This document shows positions 35,440 through 43,961 of a stretch of 64,000 nucleotides of DNA, piece after piece; the first letter of the stretch is position 1, and each line of letters opens with the position of its first letter. This DNA is from Halococcus agarilyticus. GTDB taxonomy: Archaea; Halobacteriota; Halobacteria; Halobacteriales; Halococcaceae. The stretch is from NCBI RefSeq assembly GCF_000334895.1, contig NZ_BAFM01000017.1, positions 1 to 64,000 of the forward strand. The letters run 5' to 3'. The translations under genes and the position numbers were made by a program. The notes beneath the pieces are model-generated. The model worked only from the letters and a program-made list of their open reading frames with translations, did no database searches and was not told where the DNA came from.

Positions 35440-36339
35440 ATGCCAGTAGTTCTCGAATCGCTGGCTCGGCTCGCGGTGCTGGTCTTCGTCGTGGCCAGCA
35501 TGCTCGCGATGGGACTGAGCCTGACCCTCGATCAGATCATCACGCCACTCGAAAACACGAGGCGCGTCGCGAGGGCACTGCTGGCCAACTTCGTCGTGGT
35601 GCCGCTGGTCGCCTTCGGGATCCTCCTCGTCGTTCCCCTCTCGGAGCCCCAGTCCATCGGTCTCGTCTTACTTGCGACCGCGGCCGGAGCGCCGTTTCTA
35701 CCGACGCTGGTTCAGGCCGCCAAGGGTGACGTCGCGTTCGGCGTGGGCCTCATGGTTCTGCTGATGGTGGTGACGGTCGCCTACGTCCCGCTGGTGTTGC
35801 CGCTGTTGCTTCCCGGCGTTGAAGTCAACCCGCTCGACATCGCGAACTCGCTCGTCGTGTTGATGCTCCTGCCGCTGGCCGCAGGCCTGGCGATCAGAAG
35901 TCGGTACACAAGCGTGGCGTCGACGCTGCAGCCGACGATGGCACAGACCGCCAGCACGTCGCTGGTCCTCCTGATGGTGCTCGTGCTGGTGTTGAACTTC
36001 GAGAACATCGTCGACGTCATCGGAACTGGGCTCATCGTCGCCCTGCTGGTACTCGTCGTCCTCTCGCTGGCGGCTGGATACGTGTTGGGTGGGCCGACCC
36101 TCGGGACCAGATCCGTCGTCGGACTGGGGACGGCTCAACGGAACATCTCCGCCGCGCTCGTCGTGGGCGCAGGGAACTTCACGGACCCCGACGTGATCGT
36201 CACGCTCCTGGTCGGCGCACTGATGATGCTGGCGGTGCTGCTGGTCGTCGGCGGCGAGCTCGGAAAGCGCAGTAGCACTTCACAGGACTCGTCCGAAGAG
36301 GACGCGACGTCACGGGGAGTGACGCCATCCGAGGACTGA
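35440..36339 (+). CDS. BASS-family (bile acid:sodium symporter-like) transporter
   Basis: 299 aa with about nine to ten transmembrane segments. Recognisable segments are LAMGLSLTLDQI, LATAAGAPFLPTLVQAAKGDVAFGVGLMV and GLGTAQRNISAALVVG, the last resembling the conserved core of the family. It is predicted to be a sodium-dependent importer of organic anions. The C-terminus is a polar Ser/Glu tail. It follows the arylsulfatase on the same strand, which may link the two functions. It is only distantly similar to the BASS protein at 42843-43829. Confidence 0.82.
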   Translation: MPVVLESLARLAVLVFVVASMLAMGLSLTLDQIITPLENTRRVARALLANFVVVPLVAFGILLVVPLSEPQSIGLVLLATAAGAPFLPTLVQAAKGDVAFGVGLMVLLMVVTVAYVPLVLPLLLPGVEVNPLDIANSLVVLMLLPLAAGLAIRSRYTSVASTLQPTMAQTASTSLVLLMVLVLVLNFENIVDVIGTGLIVALLVLVVLSLAAGYVLGGPTLGTRSVVGLGTAQRNISAALVVGAGNFTDPDVIVTLLVGALMMLAVLLVVGGELGKRSSTSQDSSEEDATSRGVTPSED

Positions 36340-36496
36340 ACCGAGTCAGAGGAACATGACGAAAATGAGTCTACGGCTACCTCGGCTACTCGCCATCGAC
36401 GCTGTTGGAACGGATGATAGCCGACGCGCCACTCGCGATGTCGGAACTGCGAGTGAATTTTTAAGCCTTGGCCGTACCATCCCAAAACAGTAAATC

Positions 36497-36604
36497 ATGG
36501 TTCAAAGCGTCACGAGGGACACTCCGGCTTCGAACTCTCAGCTCGCTCGTGAACGACTCACCTCGGTACTCGATCCGATCAAGGGGGCAGGACTGTGGTC
36601 GTAA
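36497..36604 (+). CDS. 35-aa reading frame coupled to the downstream permease
   Basis: A strong AT-rich promoter (gaatttttaagcc, about 36454-36466) lies ~35 bp before this ATG. The frame encodes 35 mostly polar residues (begins MVQSVTRDTPASNSQL, ends KGAGLWS) and its stop overlaps the GTG start region (36595) of the permease gene by ten bases. It could be a translated leader that couples translation to the permease, or the true start of a longer protein if a frameshift exists. No domain is recognised. Confidence 0.45.
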   Translation: MVQSVTRDTPASNSQLARERLTSVLDPIKGAGLWS

Positions 36605-37806
36605 TCACTCTCGTCGTGCTTGCAACACTGATCGGGCTATCCGTGGTTCTCTACTCGAGTCGCGTCCAGAGTTCGAAACGCTACCAGGCCATGGTGGTCC
36701 CACTCGCGGATATCATGGACATCGGGTTCGTTGCGATGACGCCGATCATCGTGGGCATCACCGGGATCGACTCACCGCTGACGATGATCGGCCTCTGTGC
36801 GCTCGGCTACGCAACGGGGTGGGTCATGCGCTACAACATCCGGTACTTCGAGCCGGTGTCCACCGTGAAAGGTGTGATACGCAGTGTAGCGCGTGTGTCC
36901 CAGGGTGCGCTGGTCGTGGCGTCCGTGGTGAACGTCGCGTACTACCTGCAACTGATGGGCGTCGTCGTCGTTCTCCTCGTCGCCGTCCCCTTTGACATCG
37001 ACGGTGGTGCCGTATCCGGGACGGGAGTCGCCGTGGTGGTGCTCGTCGCTCTCGGGCTGATCGGCTTCCTCCGCGGATTGGAGGAGTTCAACGAGCTGGG
37101 TGAGCGAACGACGGCCTTCAACCTCGCTGCTGTCTCCGCGATCATCGTCGGATTTCTGGCGTACAACCTACAAGTGGCCGCGGCAGGGAACTGGTCGCTC
37201 CCCGATTACAACCCCCCACTGACTGCACAGGGCGCACGACAGCTGCTTGGATTCTTCGCTCTCGTCCAAGGGTTCGAGGCCTCACGGTACATGGGCCGAC
37301 AGTACAGCGCGGAGCGACGGATGCGGACGATGCGGGACGCGCAGATCATCGCCACGATCGCCTTCGTACTCTTCCCTGCGGGGGCCCTCCTCCTCTTCGC
37401 ACAGGTTCAGCCGGATCTGGAGCCGACCGCGATCGTTCGGATCGGCGCGGTGGCGAGTCCCGTCCTCCCGTGGCTCATACTGGCCTTGGCGATCGGCAGC
37501 CAGGCCTCCGCCGCGATCAACACGATCTCCTCGCGCTGTGACGTCCTCTTGAACCTCTCCAACGAGGCGATTCCGCGACGTTTCACCTTCCCGGTTCTTG
37601 CAGCGGGCTCCATCGCCGTCGTGCTGGTCACCGATGTGCTCACGGCCGTCGCAGCCGCCTCACGGGTCTTTGCGATATTCTTCACGCTACAGTGTCTGAT
37701 CGCTCTGGTCCTGGCCAACCGCCACGACCATCGGAGACAGGCCGTTGGCATCATCCTCGTCGGTTTGGCGATGGTTATCATCGCGATTTTCGGGCTCGCT
37801 ACCTGA
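36595..37806 (+). CDS. multi-pass membrane protein, permease-like
   Basis: 403 aa, GTG start, about 11-12 hydrophobic segments. Segments such as LGFFALVQGFEASRYMGRQYSAERRMRTMRDAQ (split: LVQGFEASRYMGRQ then AERRMRTMRDAQ) and the helix-broken ILALAIGSQASAAINTISS suggest an APC/LeuT-like transporter fold, but I cannot assign a family with certainty. The substrate is unknown. Its start lies inside a 35-aa frame that follows a clear TATA box. Confidence 0.7.
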   Translation: MVVITLVVLATLIGLSVVLYSSRVQSSKRYQAMVVPLADIMDIGFVAMTPIIVGITGIDSPLTMIGLCALGYATGWVMRYNIRYFEPVSTVKGVIRSVARVSQGALVVASVVNVAYYLQLMGVVVVLLVAVPFDIDGGAVSGTGVAVVVLVALGLIGFLRGLEEFNELGERTTAFNLAAVSAIIVGFLAYNLQVAAAGNWSLPDYNPPLTAQGARQLLGFFALVQGFEASRYMGRQYSAERRMRTMRDAQIIATIAFVLFPAGALLLFAQVQPDLEPTAIVRIGAVASPVLPWLILALAIGSQASAAINTISSRCDVLLNLSNEAIPRRFTFPVLAAGSIAVVLVTDVLTAVAAASRVFAIFFTLQCLIALVLANRHDHRRQAVGIILVGLAMVIIAIFGLAT

Positions 37807-37913
37807 TGGGGCTCACGCCTGTCGACTCCGTGATGACTGTGGGCTCAACGCTCGCCGCCGAAGAGCCCATCACTCTCGCTCGACAGCCCGCAAAGGGTTC
37901 AACCACGACCACA

Positions 37914-38051
37914 CTACTCACGACACCACCGGTCGATGACCGACGCGATCGTTGCATCCTCGTGGACGCCACCCAGTTCCTCGTCCCCGTCGGCAGCCTG
38001 TAACAGTTCGACGACTCGTTGATTCGCGCCCGCGACGTGGAGGAGCGGCGT
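37914..38051 (-). pseudogene. possible STAS-domain remnant after DUF389
   Basis: In frame with the DUF389 gene but after two consecutive TAG codons (38055-38057 and 38052-38054), 45 sense codons read TPLLHVAGANQRVVELLQAA and continue acidic to a TAG. The phrase resembles the C-terminal half of STAS/anti-sigma-antagonist domains. There is no start codon, so it is either a decayed gene fragment or a tail reached only by readthrough. Evidence is limited to resemblance. Confidence 0.35.
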
Positions 38052-38054
38052 CTA

Positions 38055-39338
38055 CTACCCGGACTGCTGTGAGAGGGTGAAGACGACCTGCACGTTCACG
38101 GATCTGCCGGTCGCCTGAGTCAGACGGCCGTCGATCCGCGAGGCGAGATCGGGCGGCACGTCGGCACTGTCGAGTCCGACGGTGACACGTACCTCCGCCG
38201 GGTTGCCGAGGGCGAGGTCGACCCCGTCGTAGTCGACCGTGGTGTCGACGAGCGTCGCCCCCTCGTAGTCGGGGCCGTCGAGCAGTGCATCGACCTCGGC
38301 GTTCGTCTGCTGTTCGAACGTCGCCACCTGGAACGAGGCGAACGTGACCGCTGCGAGCACGATCGAGAGCACGACGAGTGCCCCGATGAGTCGAACGGAC
38401 CGTCCGACGAGTGCGGACCGAGCCCCCTCGACCCGGGAACTGTGCGCCGGGCGGTAGCCCGAAAGCCAGAGCACGATCAGCGCCGAGAGGTTGATCGCGA
38501 GCAGGTTCACGAGCACGAGCGTGCTCGCGGTGACGAATACTAATGGAGCGCCCCACGCGATGCCGAGCCCGGCGGTCGCCGCCGGCGGCACGAGCGCGAC
38601 CGCGATCGCGACGCCGATGAGCGTCGATCCGGCCCCTCGAACGATGCTGATCGAGGCGGCGATCCCCGACCCGAGCGCGAGAAACAGCGAGAGGAAGTTC
38701 GGCTGAGTCCGTTCGGCGATCTGGGGCACTTCGGTGATGTCGAGGCCTGGCGGAACGAGCACGGTCTCCTTGAGAATCACACCGAGGACGGCGGCACACA
38801 CGATGGCCAAGAGGAGGCCGCCGACCTGGAGCGCGATCCCTCGACGGGCGAGATCGGACTCGTCGACGACGGTGCCGACGCTGGCCGAGATCGCCGGTCC
38901 CATGAGCGGGGCGATCACCATCGCGCCGATGATGGTCGCGGCCGAGTCGAGCAGCAACCCCGTCGCAGCGATCACCGTACTGAGCACGAGAAAGGCGACG
39001 TACGTCGACGTCGCCGGGGCGAGGTCCGCGGCGCGCGCGACGAGTTCGTCGCGCGAGATGCGCAGGTCGGTGTAGCGTTCGCGCAGCGCGCCGATCCGCC
39101 GAGAGACTACGGTCTCGGTCGATTGGACGATCGTGTAGGCGTCCTCCTCGACACCCGCCGCCCGCAGCCTGTCGAGCACGGGCTCGACGCCGCTCGTGGG
39201 AACCGGAAACGAGACGACCGCCTCGAACTCCCCGCGGCCCGTCTCCTCCCACACTGCGTAATCGATCCCTTCCTCGTCGAGTTCCCCGAGGATCGCTTCG
39301 CGCGTCCCCTCCGGAACCAGCACCTGGATCAGACGCAT
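38055..39338 (-). CDS. DUF389/TIGR00341 family membrane protein
   Basis: 427 aa. An N-terminal ferredoxin-like cytoplasmic part (about 1-85, MRLIQVLVPEGTREAIL) is followed by six or more membrane segments containing the DUF389 hallmark ATIIGAMVIAPLMGPAI and the later VALVPPAATAGLGIAWG. A C-terminal soluble domain (about 330-427) ends the protein. The function is unknown; the family is widespread in haloarchaea. A CTATACTT promoter element lies ~25 bp upstream of the ATG. Two tandem TAG stops end the gene. Confidence 0.9.
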   Translation of the reverse strand: MRLIQVLVPEGTREAILGELDEEGIDYAVWEETGRGEFEAVVSFPVPTSGVEPVLDRLRAAGVEEDAYTIVQSTETVVSRRIGALRERYTDLRISRDELVARAADLAPATSTYVAFLVLSTVIAATGLLLDSAATIIGAMVIAPLMGPAISASVGTVVDESDLARRGIALQVGGLLLAIVCAAVLGVILKETVLVPPGLDITEVPQIAERTQPNFLSLFLALGSGIAASISIVRGAGSTLIGVAIAVALVPPAATAGLGIAWGAPLVFVTASTLVLVNLLAINLSALIVLWLSGYRPAHSSRVEGARSALVGRSVRLIGALVVLSIVLAAVTFASFQVATFEQQTNAEVDALLDGPDYEGATLVDTTVDYDGVDLALGNPAEVRVTVGLDSADVPPDLASRIDGRLTQATGRSVNVQVVFTLSQQSG

Positions 39339-39538
39339 ACACCGAATTCACCTACTGAAGTATAGCTCATGGGGATCGACAAGTTCGAAAAGGAAGTCGT
39401 GACTGGCTCGTCAAGCCGCGGTACGGCGACGAATCGATCGTGAAAGCAGCACCACCTGCAATGAACACTTCCGTGTCGGATGCGGACTCCGGCCGTACGC
39501 CCGGCAATCTTATCGTCTACTGTTGATATGGTACGTCC

Positions 39539-39862
39539 ATGGCAGACGTCGTCATCACGACCACGGACGGGCTCGACGGGACGGAAGTGACCGAATACCT
39601 CGGTGTCGTTTCGGGGGAGGCGATCATCGGCGCGAACGTCGTGAGTGACGTCTTCGCCGGGGTTCGCGACGTCGTCGGCGGGCGAAGCAGGTCCTACGAG
39701 AAGAAAGTCGCCAAGGGGCGCAAGGAAGCGCTCACGGACATCGAAGCCGAAGCGGCGGATCTCGGTGCGGGCGCCGTCGTCGGTGCTGCCTTCGACTACG
39801 AGGAGATGTCCGAAGGCATGCTGTGGGTCAACCTGTCGGGAACTGCTGTCAAAACACGCTAA
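39539..39862 (+). CDS. YbjQ/UPF0145 family protein
   Basis: 107 aa. Family phrases are visible: VTEYLGVVSGEAIIGANVVSDVFAGVRDVVGGRS (split by loop), YEKKVAKGRKEALTDIEAEA and GAGAVVGAAFDYE. It forms small pentameric proteins in bacteria, sometimes called heavy-metal-binding; function unclear. ATG start lies about 30 bp after a CTTATCG element. Confidence 0.92.
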   Translation: MADVVITTTDGLDGTEVTEYLGVVSGEAIIGANVVSDVFAGVRDVVGGRSRSYEKKVAKGRKEALTDIEAEAADLGAGAVVGAAFDYEEMSEGMLWVNLSGTAVKTR

Positions 39863-39957
39863 CCAGGCGGTCGGAGGATCCGTCCCCACCTCGTCACACC
39901 TCGGGAGACGGAACGGCGATGGTGCAGAGCGCTCGTTCGGGGCGTTCTCCGAGTGAG

Positions 39958-40278
39958 CTAAAAGAGCGATCGGAGCCGATCGAGGAGTCCCGTGGGACCG
40001 GACTGACGCCGTTCCTCGAAAACGGGATGGAGCGCGTCGAGCAGTTCGTCCTCGGAGTCGAAGCGCTCCCGTTCGACCCGTTCGAGCGCAGCCGAGAGCG
40101 CCATCGATCGGCCGGATGGGTCGTACGGCACGTCGGGATCACCGAGCGCCCGAACGGTCTCGTCGGCGTCGGCGGGAAAGGTGAGATCGGCACGGTCGAG
40201 GCGGTCGTCGAGTGCGGCGATCCCGAACGCGAGCGTGTCCGGTTCCTCGGCGTCGTCCTGGGGCGGTCGTGCGGCCAT
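39958..40278 (-). CDS. conserved-looking haloarchaeal hypothetical protein
   Basis: 106 aa, acidic, mostly alpha-helical by composition, with the segment GDPDVPYDPSGRSMALSAALERV and a C-terminal FEERRQSGPTGLLDRLRSLF amphipathic end. No known catalytic or metal motif. It diverges from the ribbon-helix-helix gene at 40356. Function unknown. Confidence 0.6.
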   Translation of the reverse strand: MAARPPQDDAEEPDTLAFGIAALDDRLDRADLTFPADADETVRALGDPDVPYDPSGRSMALSAALERVERERFDSEDELLDALHPVFEERRQSGPTGLLDRLRSLF

Positions 40279-40355
40279 ACCCGGCCATACCGGTCGAGCG
40301 ACGAAAGTCTTGGCAGGTCACAACGACTATCCGCCGGCCCCCGCTTGCTCGAACG

Positions 40356-40565
40356 ATGACCGACTACACCACCGTCTCGATCCCGAAGGATCTCGCCGAT
40401 CGGGTCGAGGAGACCATCGAGGGGACGAGCTTTCAGTCGACCAGCGACCTCGTGCGATTCCTGCTCCGGAGCATCGTGATCCAACACCAGAAGCAGGGCG
40501 AGCTCACCGAGGCCCAGTTCGACGAGATCGCCGAACAGCTCCAGGATCTCGGCTACCTCCAGTGA
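40356..40565 (+). CDS. small ribbon-helix-helix (CopG-like) DNA-binding protein
   Basis: 69 aa. TTVSIPKDLADRVEETIEG gives the N-terminal beta strand and first helix; TSFQSTSDLVRFLLRSIVIQ gives the second helix, the classic RHH layout. The C-terminus is a short acidic helix. It is probably a dimeric repressor; its targets are unknown. The stop directly abuts the stop of the convergent gene 40566-41024 with no gap. Confidence 0.8.
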   Translation: MTDYTTVSIPKDLADRVEETIEGTSFQSTSDLVRFLLRSIVIQHQKQGELTEAQFDEIAEQLQDLGYLQ

Positions 40566-41024
40566 CTACTCGATGAACTCCGCGGGCGGCGCGCCGGCCA
40601 GGCGTTCGAGCGATCGTCGGGTCCCGTCCCGCGAGAACGCCGCGAGCGATTCGGGCTCCCACGGCGGCACCGCGACGAACACCACCTCGTGGAGGTCGTC
40701 GGTCCGCGTGAGTTCGAGTTTTCCTTGAGGGTGCGAGACGAACCGACCGTGAGTCTGACCCGCCGGCGTGCCGAGATCCATCCCGAACACCGTCGACACC
40801 GACTGGCCCGCCTCGGGGAAGTAACAGTGAGTGAACACGGGCGTCTCGGGCGGGAGATTCGGTTCGGGCGCGGATCTACCCGCGACTTCGAGCTCGCCCG
40901 CCGGCGTGACCGCGAGCCCGATCGTCACCGACTCGGGCTCGGCCTCGCGGGCGAACTCCAGCAGCGCCTCGACGAGGCCGTGGGTCGCGTACACCACGTT
41001 TTCGGCACGGTCGACGGGCGACAT
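40566..41024 (-). CDS. hypothetical protein, possibly degenerate Mov34/JAB fold
   Basis: 152 aa. The phrase THCYFPEAGQ, followed by GQTHGRFVSHPQG, is loosely like JAB/MPN proteins, but the HxH...SxxD metal motif is not complete, so an isopeptidase role is not supported. No membrane segments. It lies 12 bp downstream of the 41037-41714 gene on the same strand, probably in one unit. Function unknown. Confidence 0.55.
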   Translation of the reverse strand: MSPVDRAENVVYATHGLVEALLEFAREAEPESVTIGLAVTPAGELEVAGRSAPEPNLPPETPVFTHCYFPEAGQSVSTVFGMDLGTPAGQTHGRFVSHPQGKLELTRTDDLHEVVFVAVPPWEPESLAAFSRDGTRRSLERLAGAPPAEFIE

Positions 41025-41036
41025 CCTCCCGCGGAC

Positions 41037-41714
41037 TCACCCCGAGAGGAACAGCCGCGCGGTCTTCGCGTAGAGCGACGGCGCACGCCGGCGCGATCCG
41101 TCGAGCGCCGTCGAGAGCGCCCGACTCGCGCCCTCGTGGACGCCCGCGCCGTGACCAGCGAGGATCCGATCGGGCGCGAACCCGCGGAACGACCGTCGCG
41201 GCGGGAGCAGTCGTAGCGCCGGATGGACGCCGAGTCGCTCGGTGCCGGTCCGGAAGAACTCCGCCGTGCCGAGCGCTTCCGCGACCACGAGCGTCCCCTC
41301 CCCGTCGTGGTACAGCGCCGCCTCCTGCCACAGCGGCGTCGAGACCTTCCGGAGCCGATAGCCCGACTCGCCGAGCTCGCTCGAAAACCGTTCGATGGGT
41401 GCGTCGAGATCGGACGCGATGTCGGTCATCCACGACGGGACGTGGACCGACACGTCGTGTCGGCGCGCGATCTCCGCCGCATCGCGCTCGTGTCGAGGGA
41501 GCAAGAGCACGACACCGGCGACGTCGCCGAACTCCGCGAGGAGGTCGTCGAGGCCGGCCGCGTCGAGCGGATCGACGAGCCAGGTACCCTCGTCGGACGC
41601 GAGGGCGTGACTCGCGCGCTGCATCCGCTCGTCGGGGTAGGCGATCCAGCCGACGCCGCCGTCGAAGCGGTCGATCTCCTCGTACGCGGCCCGTCCGGAG
41701 CCTTTCATCGGCAT
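41037..41714 (-). CDS. hypothetical protein with metallo-beta-lactamase-like layout
   Basis: 225 aa. An order of segments GTWLVDPLDAAGLDDLLAEFG, VVLLLPRHERDA and ILAGHGAGVHEGAS recalls MBL-fold hydrolases, but the HxHxDH zinc motif is replaced by PRHERDA, so it is probably a non-canonical or inactive member. ATG 41708 is a possible alternative start. It diverges from the VOC gene. Confidence 0.55.
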   Translation of the reverse strand: MPMKGSGRAAYEEIDRFDGGVGWIAYPDERMQRASHALASDEGTWLVDPLDAAGLDDLLAEFGDVAGVVLLLPRHERDAAEIARRHDVSVHVPSWMTDIASDLDAPIERFSSELGESGYRLRKVSTPLWQEAALYHDGEGTLVVAEALGTAEFFRTGTERLGVHPALRLLPPRRSFRGFAPDRILAGHGAGVHEGASRALSTALDGSRRRAPSLYAKTARLFLSG

Positions 41715-41791
41715 GAACGGGCTTGGAATCGGCGGCCCATGAGCGCGTCGGTGGCACGGGCGTTTATCCCGTCCCGGGCCGTTCGCCGGGT

Positions 41792-42472
41792 ATGATCGCG
41801 ACGCTCGACTGGCTCGCGCTCGAAGTCAAGTATCTCGATCGCGCGAGCACGTTCTACCGCGATCACCTCGACCTCGAAACCGTCGGGGAGGGAAGCGACG
41901 AGGTCGCGCTCGCGGTCGGCGACACCGATCTCGTGCTCCGTCGGCCCACAACTCTACCGCGTGGCGGCCTCCACACCCACTACGCGCTCTCGATCCCCGC
42001 CACCGAGTACGACGCGTGGTACGACCGACTCGCCGAAACGTTCGATCTCGACGAGCACACCTTCGGGAGCGCACGCTCGCTGTACTTCTACGACACCGAG
42101 GGCAACTGCGTCGAACTCGGCGAATCCGAGGCAGCTGGGACCGGCGTTCTCGGCGTGTTCGAGGTCGTCCTCGAAGTCGCGGACCTCGACCGCGCCGAGG
42201 CGTTCTACACGGCGCTCGGGATGGACGTGATGGATCGCGGGAGCGAGCGACGGCGGGTCCGGCTCGACGCCGGCCCGTTCGCCCTCGAACTCTGGGAGCC
42301 CCAGTTGGGCATCGCCGACGCGCGTGGCGGCGTCCACGTCGATTGCGGGTTCGGCGTCGAAAACCCCGAGGCGGCGCTCGAACGGGTCGAGGATCGCGTG
42401 TCGACGACCGAGCGCATCGAGGAGGGAATCAGGGTGCGCGATCCCGACGGTCACTATCTGACCTTCGTGTAG
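41792..42472 (+). CDS. two-domain VOC (glyoxalase/dioxygenase) family protein
   Basis: 226 aa made of two VOC units. The first has LDWLALEVKYLDRASTFYRDHL and SLYFYDTEGNCVELGE; the second has FEVVLEVADLDRAEAFYTAL and GIRVRDPDGHYLTFV. Family enzymes bind a metal with His/Glu and act on small molecules, but the substrate is unknown. A TTTATC box about 28 bp upstream supports ATG 41792 as a leaderless start. Confidence 0.85.
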   Translation: MIATLDWLALEVKYLDRASTFYRDHLDLETVGEGSDEVALAVGDTDLVLRRPTTLPRGGLHTHYALSIPATEYDAWYDRLAETFDLDEHTFGSARSLYFYDTEGNCVELGESEAAGTGVLGVFEVVLEVADLDRAEAFYTALGMDVMDRGSERRRVRLDAGPFALELWEPQLGIADARGGVHVDCGFGVENPEAALERVEDRVSTTERIEEGIRVRDPDGHYLTFV

Positions 42473-42510
42473 CGTCGACGCGAGGCAGGCAGTCGAGGGC
42501 CGCGAAGCCG

Positions 42511-42807
42511 TCAGTCCAGCCGGTCGGTGTCGATCGTGACGCCGGGCGGCGTGACCAGGAGGAATCGCCGGAAGTGGATGAGTTCGCCGCCCATCTCGCG
42601 GATGTCGGGCGCGAACCCGGCCGCGAGGCGCTTCATGTCGCCCTCGACGGCGAGCACGAGCACCGCGCCGCCGTCGACTTCCGCGACCCACTCCTCGTCG
42701 GGCGTCCGGCCGTCGAGCACCCCGAGGACCACTCGACCGGTGCCGTCGGCGTCCTCCACGTCCATCTCGGATTCGATCGTCTGGAGATCCAGATCGAACT
42801 CGCTCAT
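42511..42807 (-). CDS. small conserved haloarchaeal protein (DUF5779-like)
   Basis: 98 aa, acidic N-terminus, core GTGRVVLGVLDGRTPDEEWVAEV and GGELIHFRRFLLVTPPGVTIDTDRLD. From memory this matches the haloarchaeal DUF5779 family, function unknown. ATG 42807 is chosen because the extended frame upstream is basic. It is followed on the same strand upstream by the BASS transporter gene. Confidence 0.7.
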   Translation of the reverse strand: MSEFDLDLQTIESEMDVEDADGTGRVVLGVLDGRTPDEEWVAEVDGGAVLVLAVEGDMKRLAAGFAPDIREMGGELIHFRRFLLVTPPGVTIDTDRLD

Positions 42808-42842
42808 ACCGGGTCTCAGCGCGGTCGAAGAAAACGCTTCCG

Positions 42843-43829
42843 TCAGTCGTCGGCCGGCTCCGCCCGCGGGGCGTCGGGCGTCCGGGCGGCCTGCCGGGAG
42901 AAGTACGTCGCCAGCGCGGGGCCGGTGACGTTGTGCCAGACGCTGAACAGCGCAGGCGGGAGCGCGGCGAGCGGGCTGAAGTACGCCGTCGCGAGCGCGA
43001 CCGCGAGACCGCTGTTCTGGAGAGCGACCTCGAAGGTACACGCCCGGACCCGTTCGGGGCTCATTCCGCTCGCGCGCCCGACGCCGTAGCCAGCCCCCAG
43101 GCCGATCGCGTTGTGGGCGACGACCGCGAGCAACACGACCGCGCCCGCAGTCAGGATGTTCTCGACGTTGAGCCCCACGACCGCCGCGACGATGGCGACG
43201 ATGGCGGCGACACTGATCGCGGGGAAGATCGAGAGGCCCGCCGCCGCGAGTTGCGGCGCGTAGCGGTCGAGGGCGATCCGGAGCACGAACCCGGCGACTA
43301 CGGGGAGCAGGACGACCTGAACGATGCTCGTGAACATCTCAGCGAACGTGACCTGAAGCTGTTCGCCGGCCAGCGCGACGACCCACGCCGGCATCACGAC
43401 CGGTGCGGCGATCGTCGTCACGGTCGTGATCGCGACCGAGAGCGCGACGTCGCCCTTCCCGAGATACGTCATCACGTTCGACGCCGTACCGCCCGGTGCG
43501 GCACCCAGCAGGATCACGCCGATCGCGAGTGCGGGCGGGAGCGAGAGCGCGACCGTGATCGCCCACGCCGCGACCGGCATCACGAGCCACTGGGTGACCG
43601 CACCGATCGCGACGTCGCGCGGACGTTCTGCGATCCGCGTGAAGTCCTCGGGCTGGAGCGTCAGCCCCATCCCGAGCATGATGACGCCCAGCAGCGGCGT
43701 GATGTAGGGTTCGATCCAGGTGAACGTCGCTGGCGAGGCGAGCGCCGCACCCGAGAACAGCACCACCCAGACCACGAAGTACGTGCTCGCGAACTCCCCG
43801 ATCCGTTCGAGTCGGTCGAGCACGCTCAC
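42843..43829 (-). CDS. BASS-family sodium-dependent transporter
   Basis: 328 aa from GTG 43829 (ATG 43868 is an in-frame alternative adding 13 polar residues). About nine to ten transmembrane segments. Hallmarks are MLGMGLTLQPEDFTRI, GAAPGGTASNVMTYLGKGDVALSVAITTV and the late FEVALQNSGLAVALA, which belong to the bile acid:sodium symporter core. It probably imports an organic acid with sodium; the substrate is unknown. Confidence 0.88.
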   Translation of the reverse strand: MSVLDRLERIGEFASTYFVVWVVLFSGAALASPATFTWIEPYITPLLGVIMLGMGLTLQPEDFTRIAERPRDVAIGAVTQWLVMPVAAWAITVALSLPPALAIGVILLGAAPGGTASNVMTYLGKGDVALSVAITTVTTIAAPVVMPAWVVALAGEQLQVTFAEMFTSIVQVVLLPVVAGFVLRIALDRYAPQLAAAGLSIFPAISVAAIVAIVAAVVGLNVENILTAGAVVLLAVVAHNAIGLGAGYGVGRASGMSPERVRACTFEVALQNSGLAVALATAYFSPLAALPPALFSVWHNVTGPALATYFSRQAARTPDAPRAEPADD

Positions 43830-43961
43830 GTTCTCACCTCCTCGCTCACGTGATGGCGGCCCCGCCACGCGAGTGTGCGAGACGATCCATCGGCACGATC
43901 GACGTCGTCGGACATACCACGGCCGTCATCACGCCCCGATAAAAGTCCTCGCCCGCGTCGG

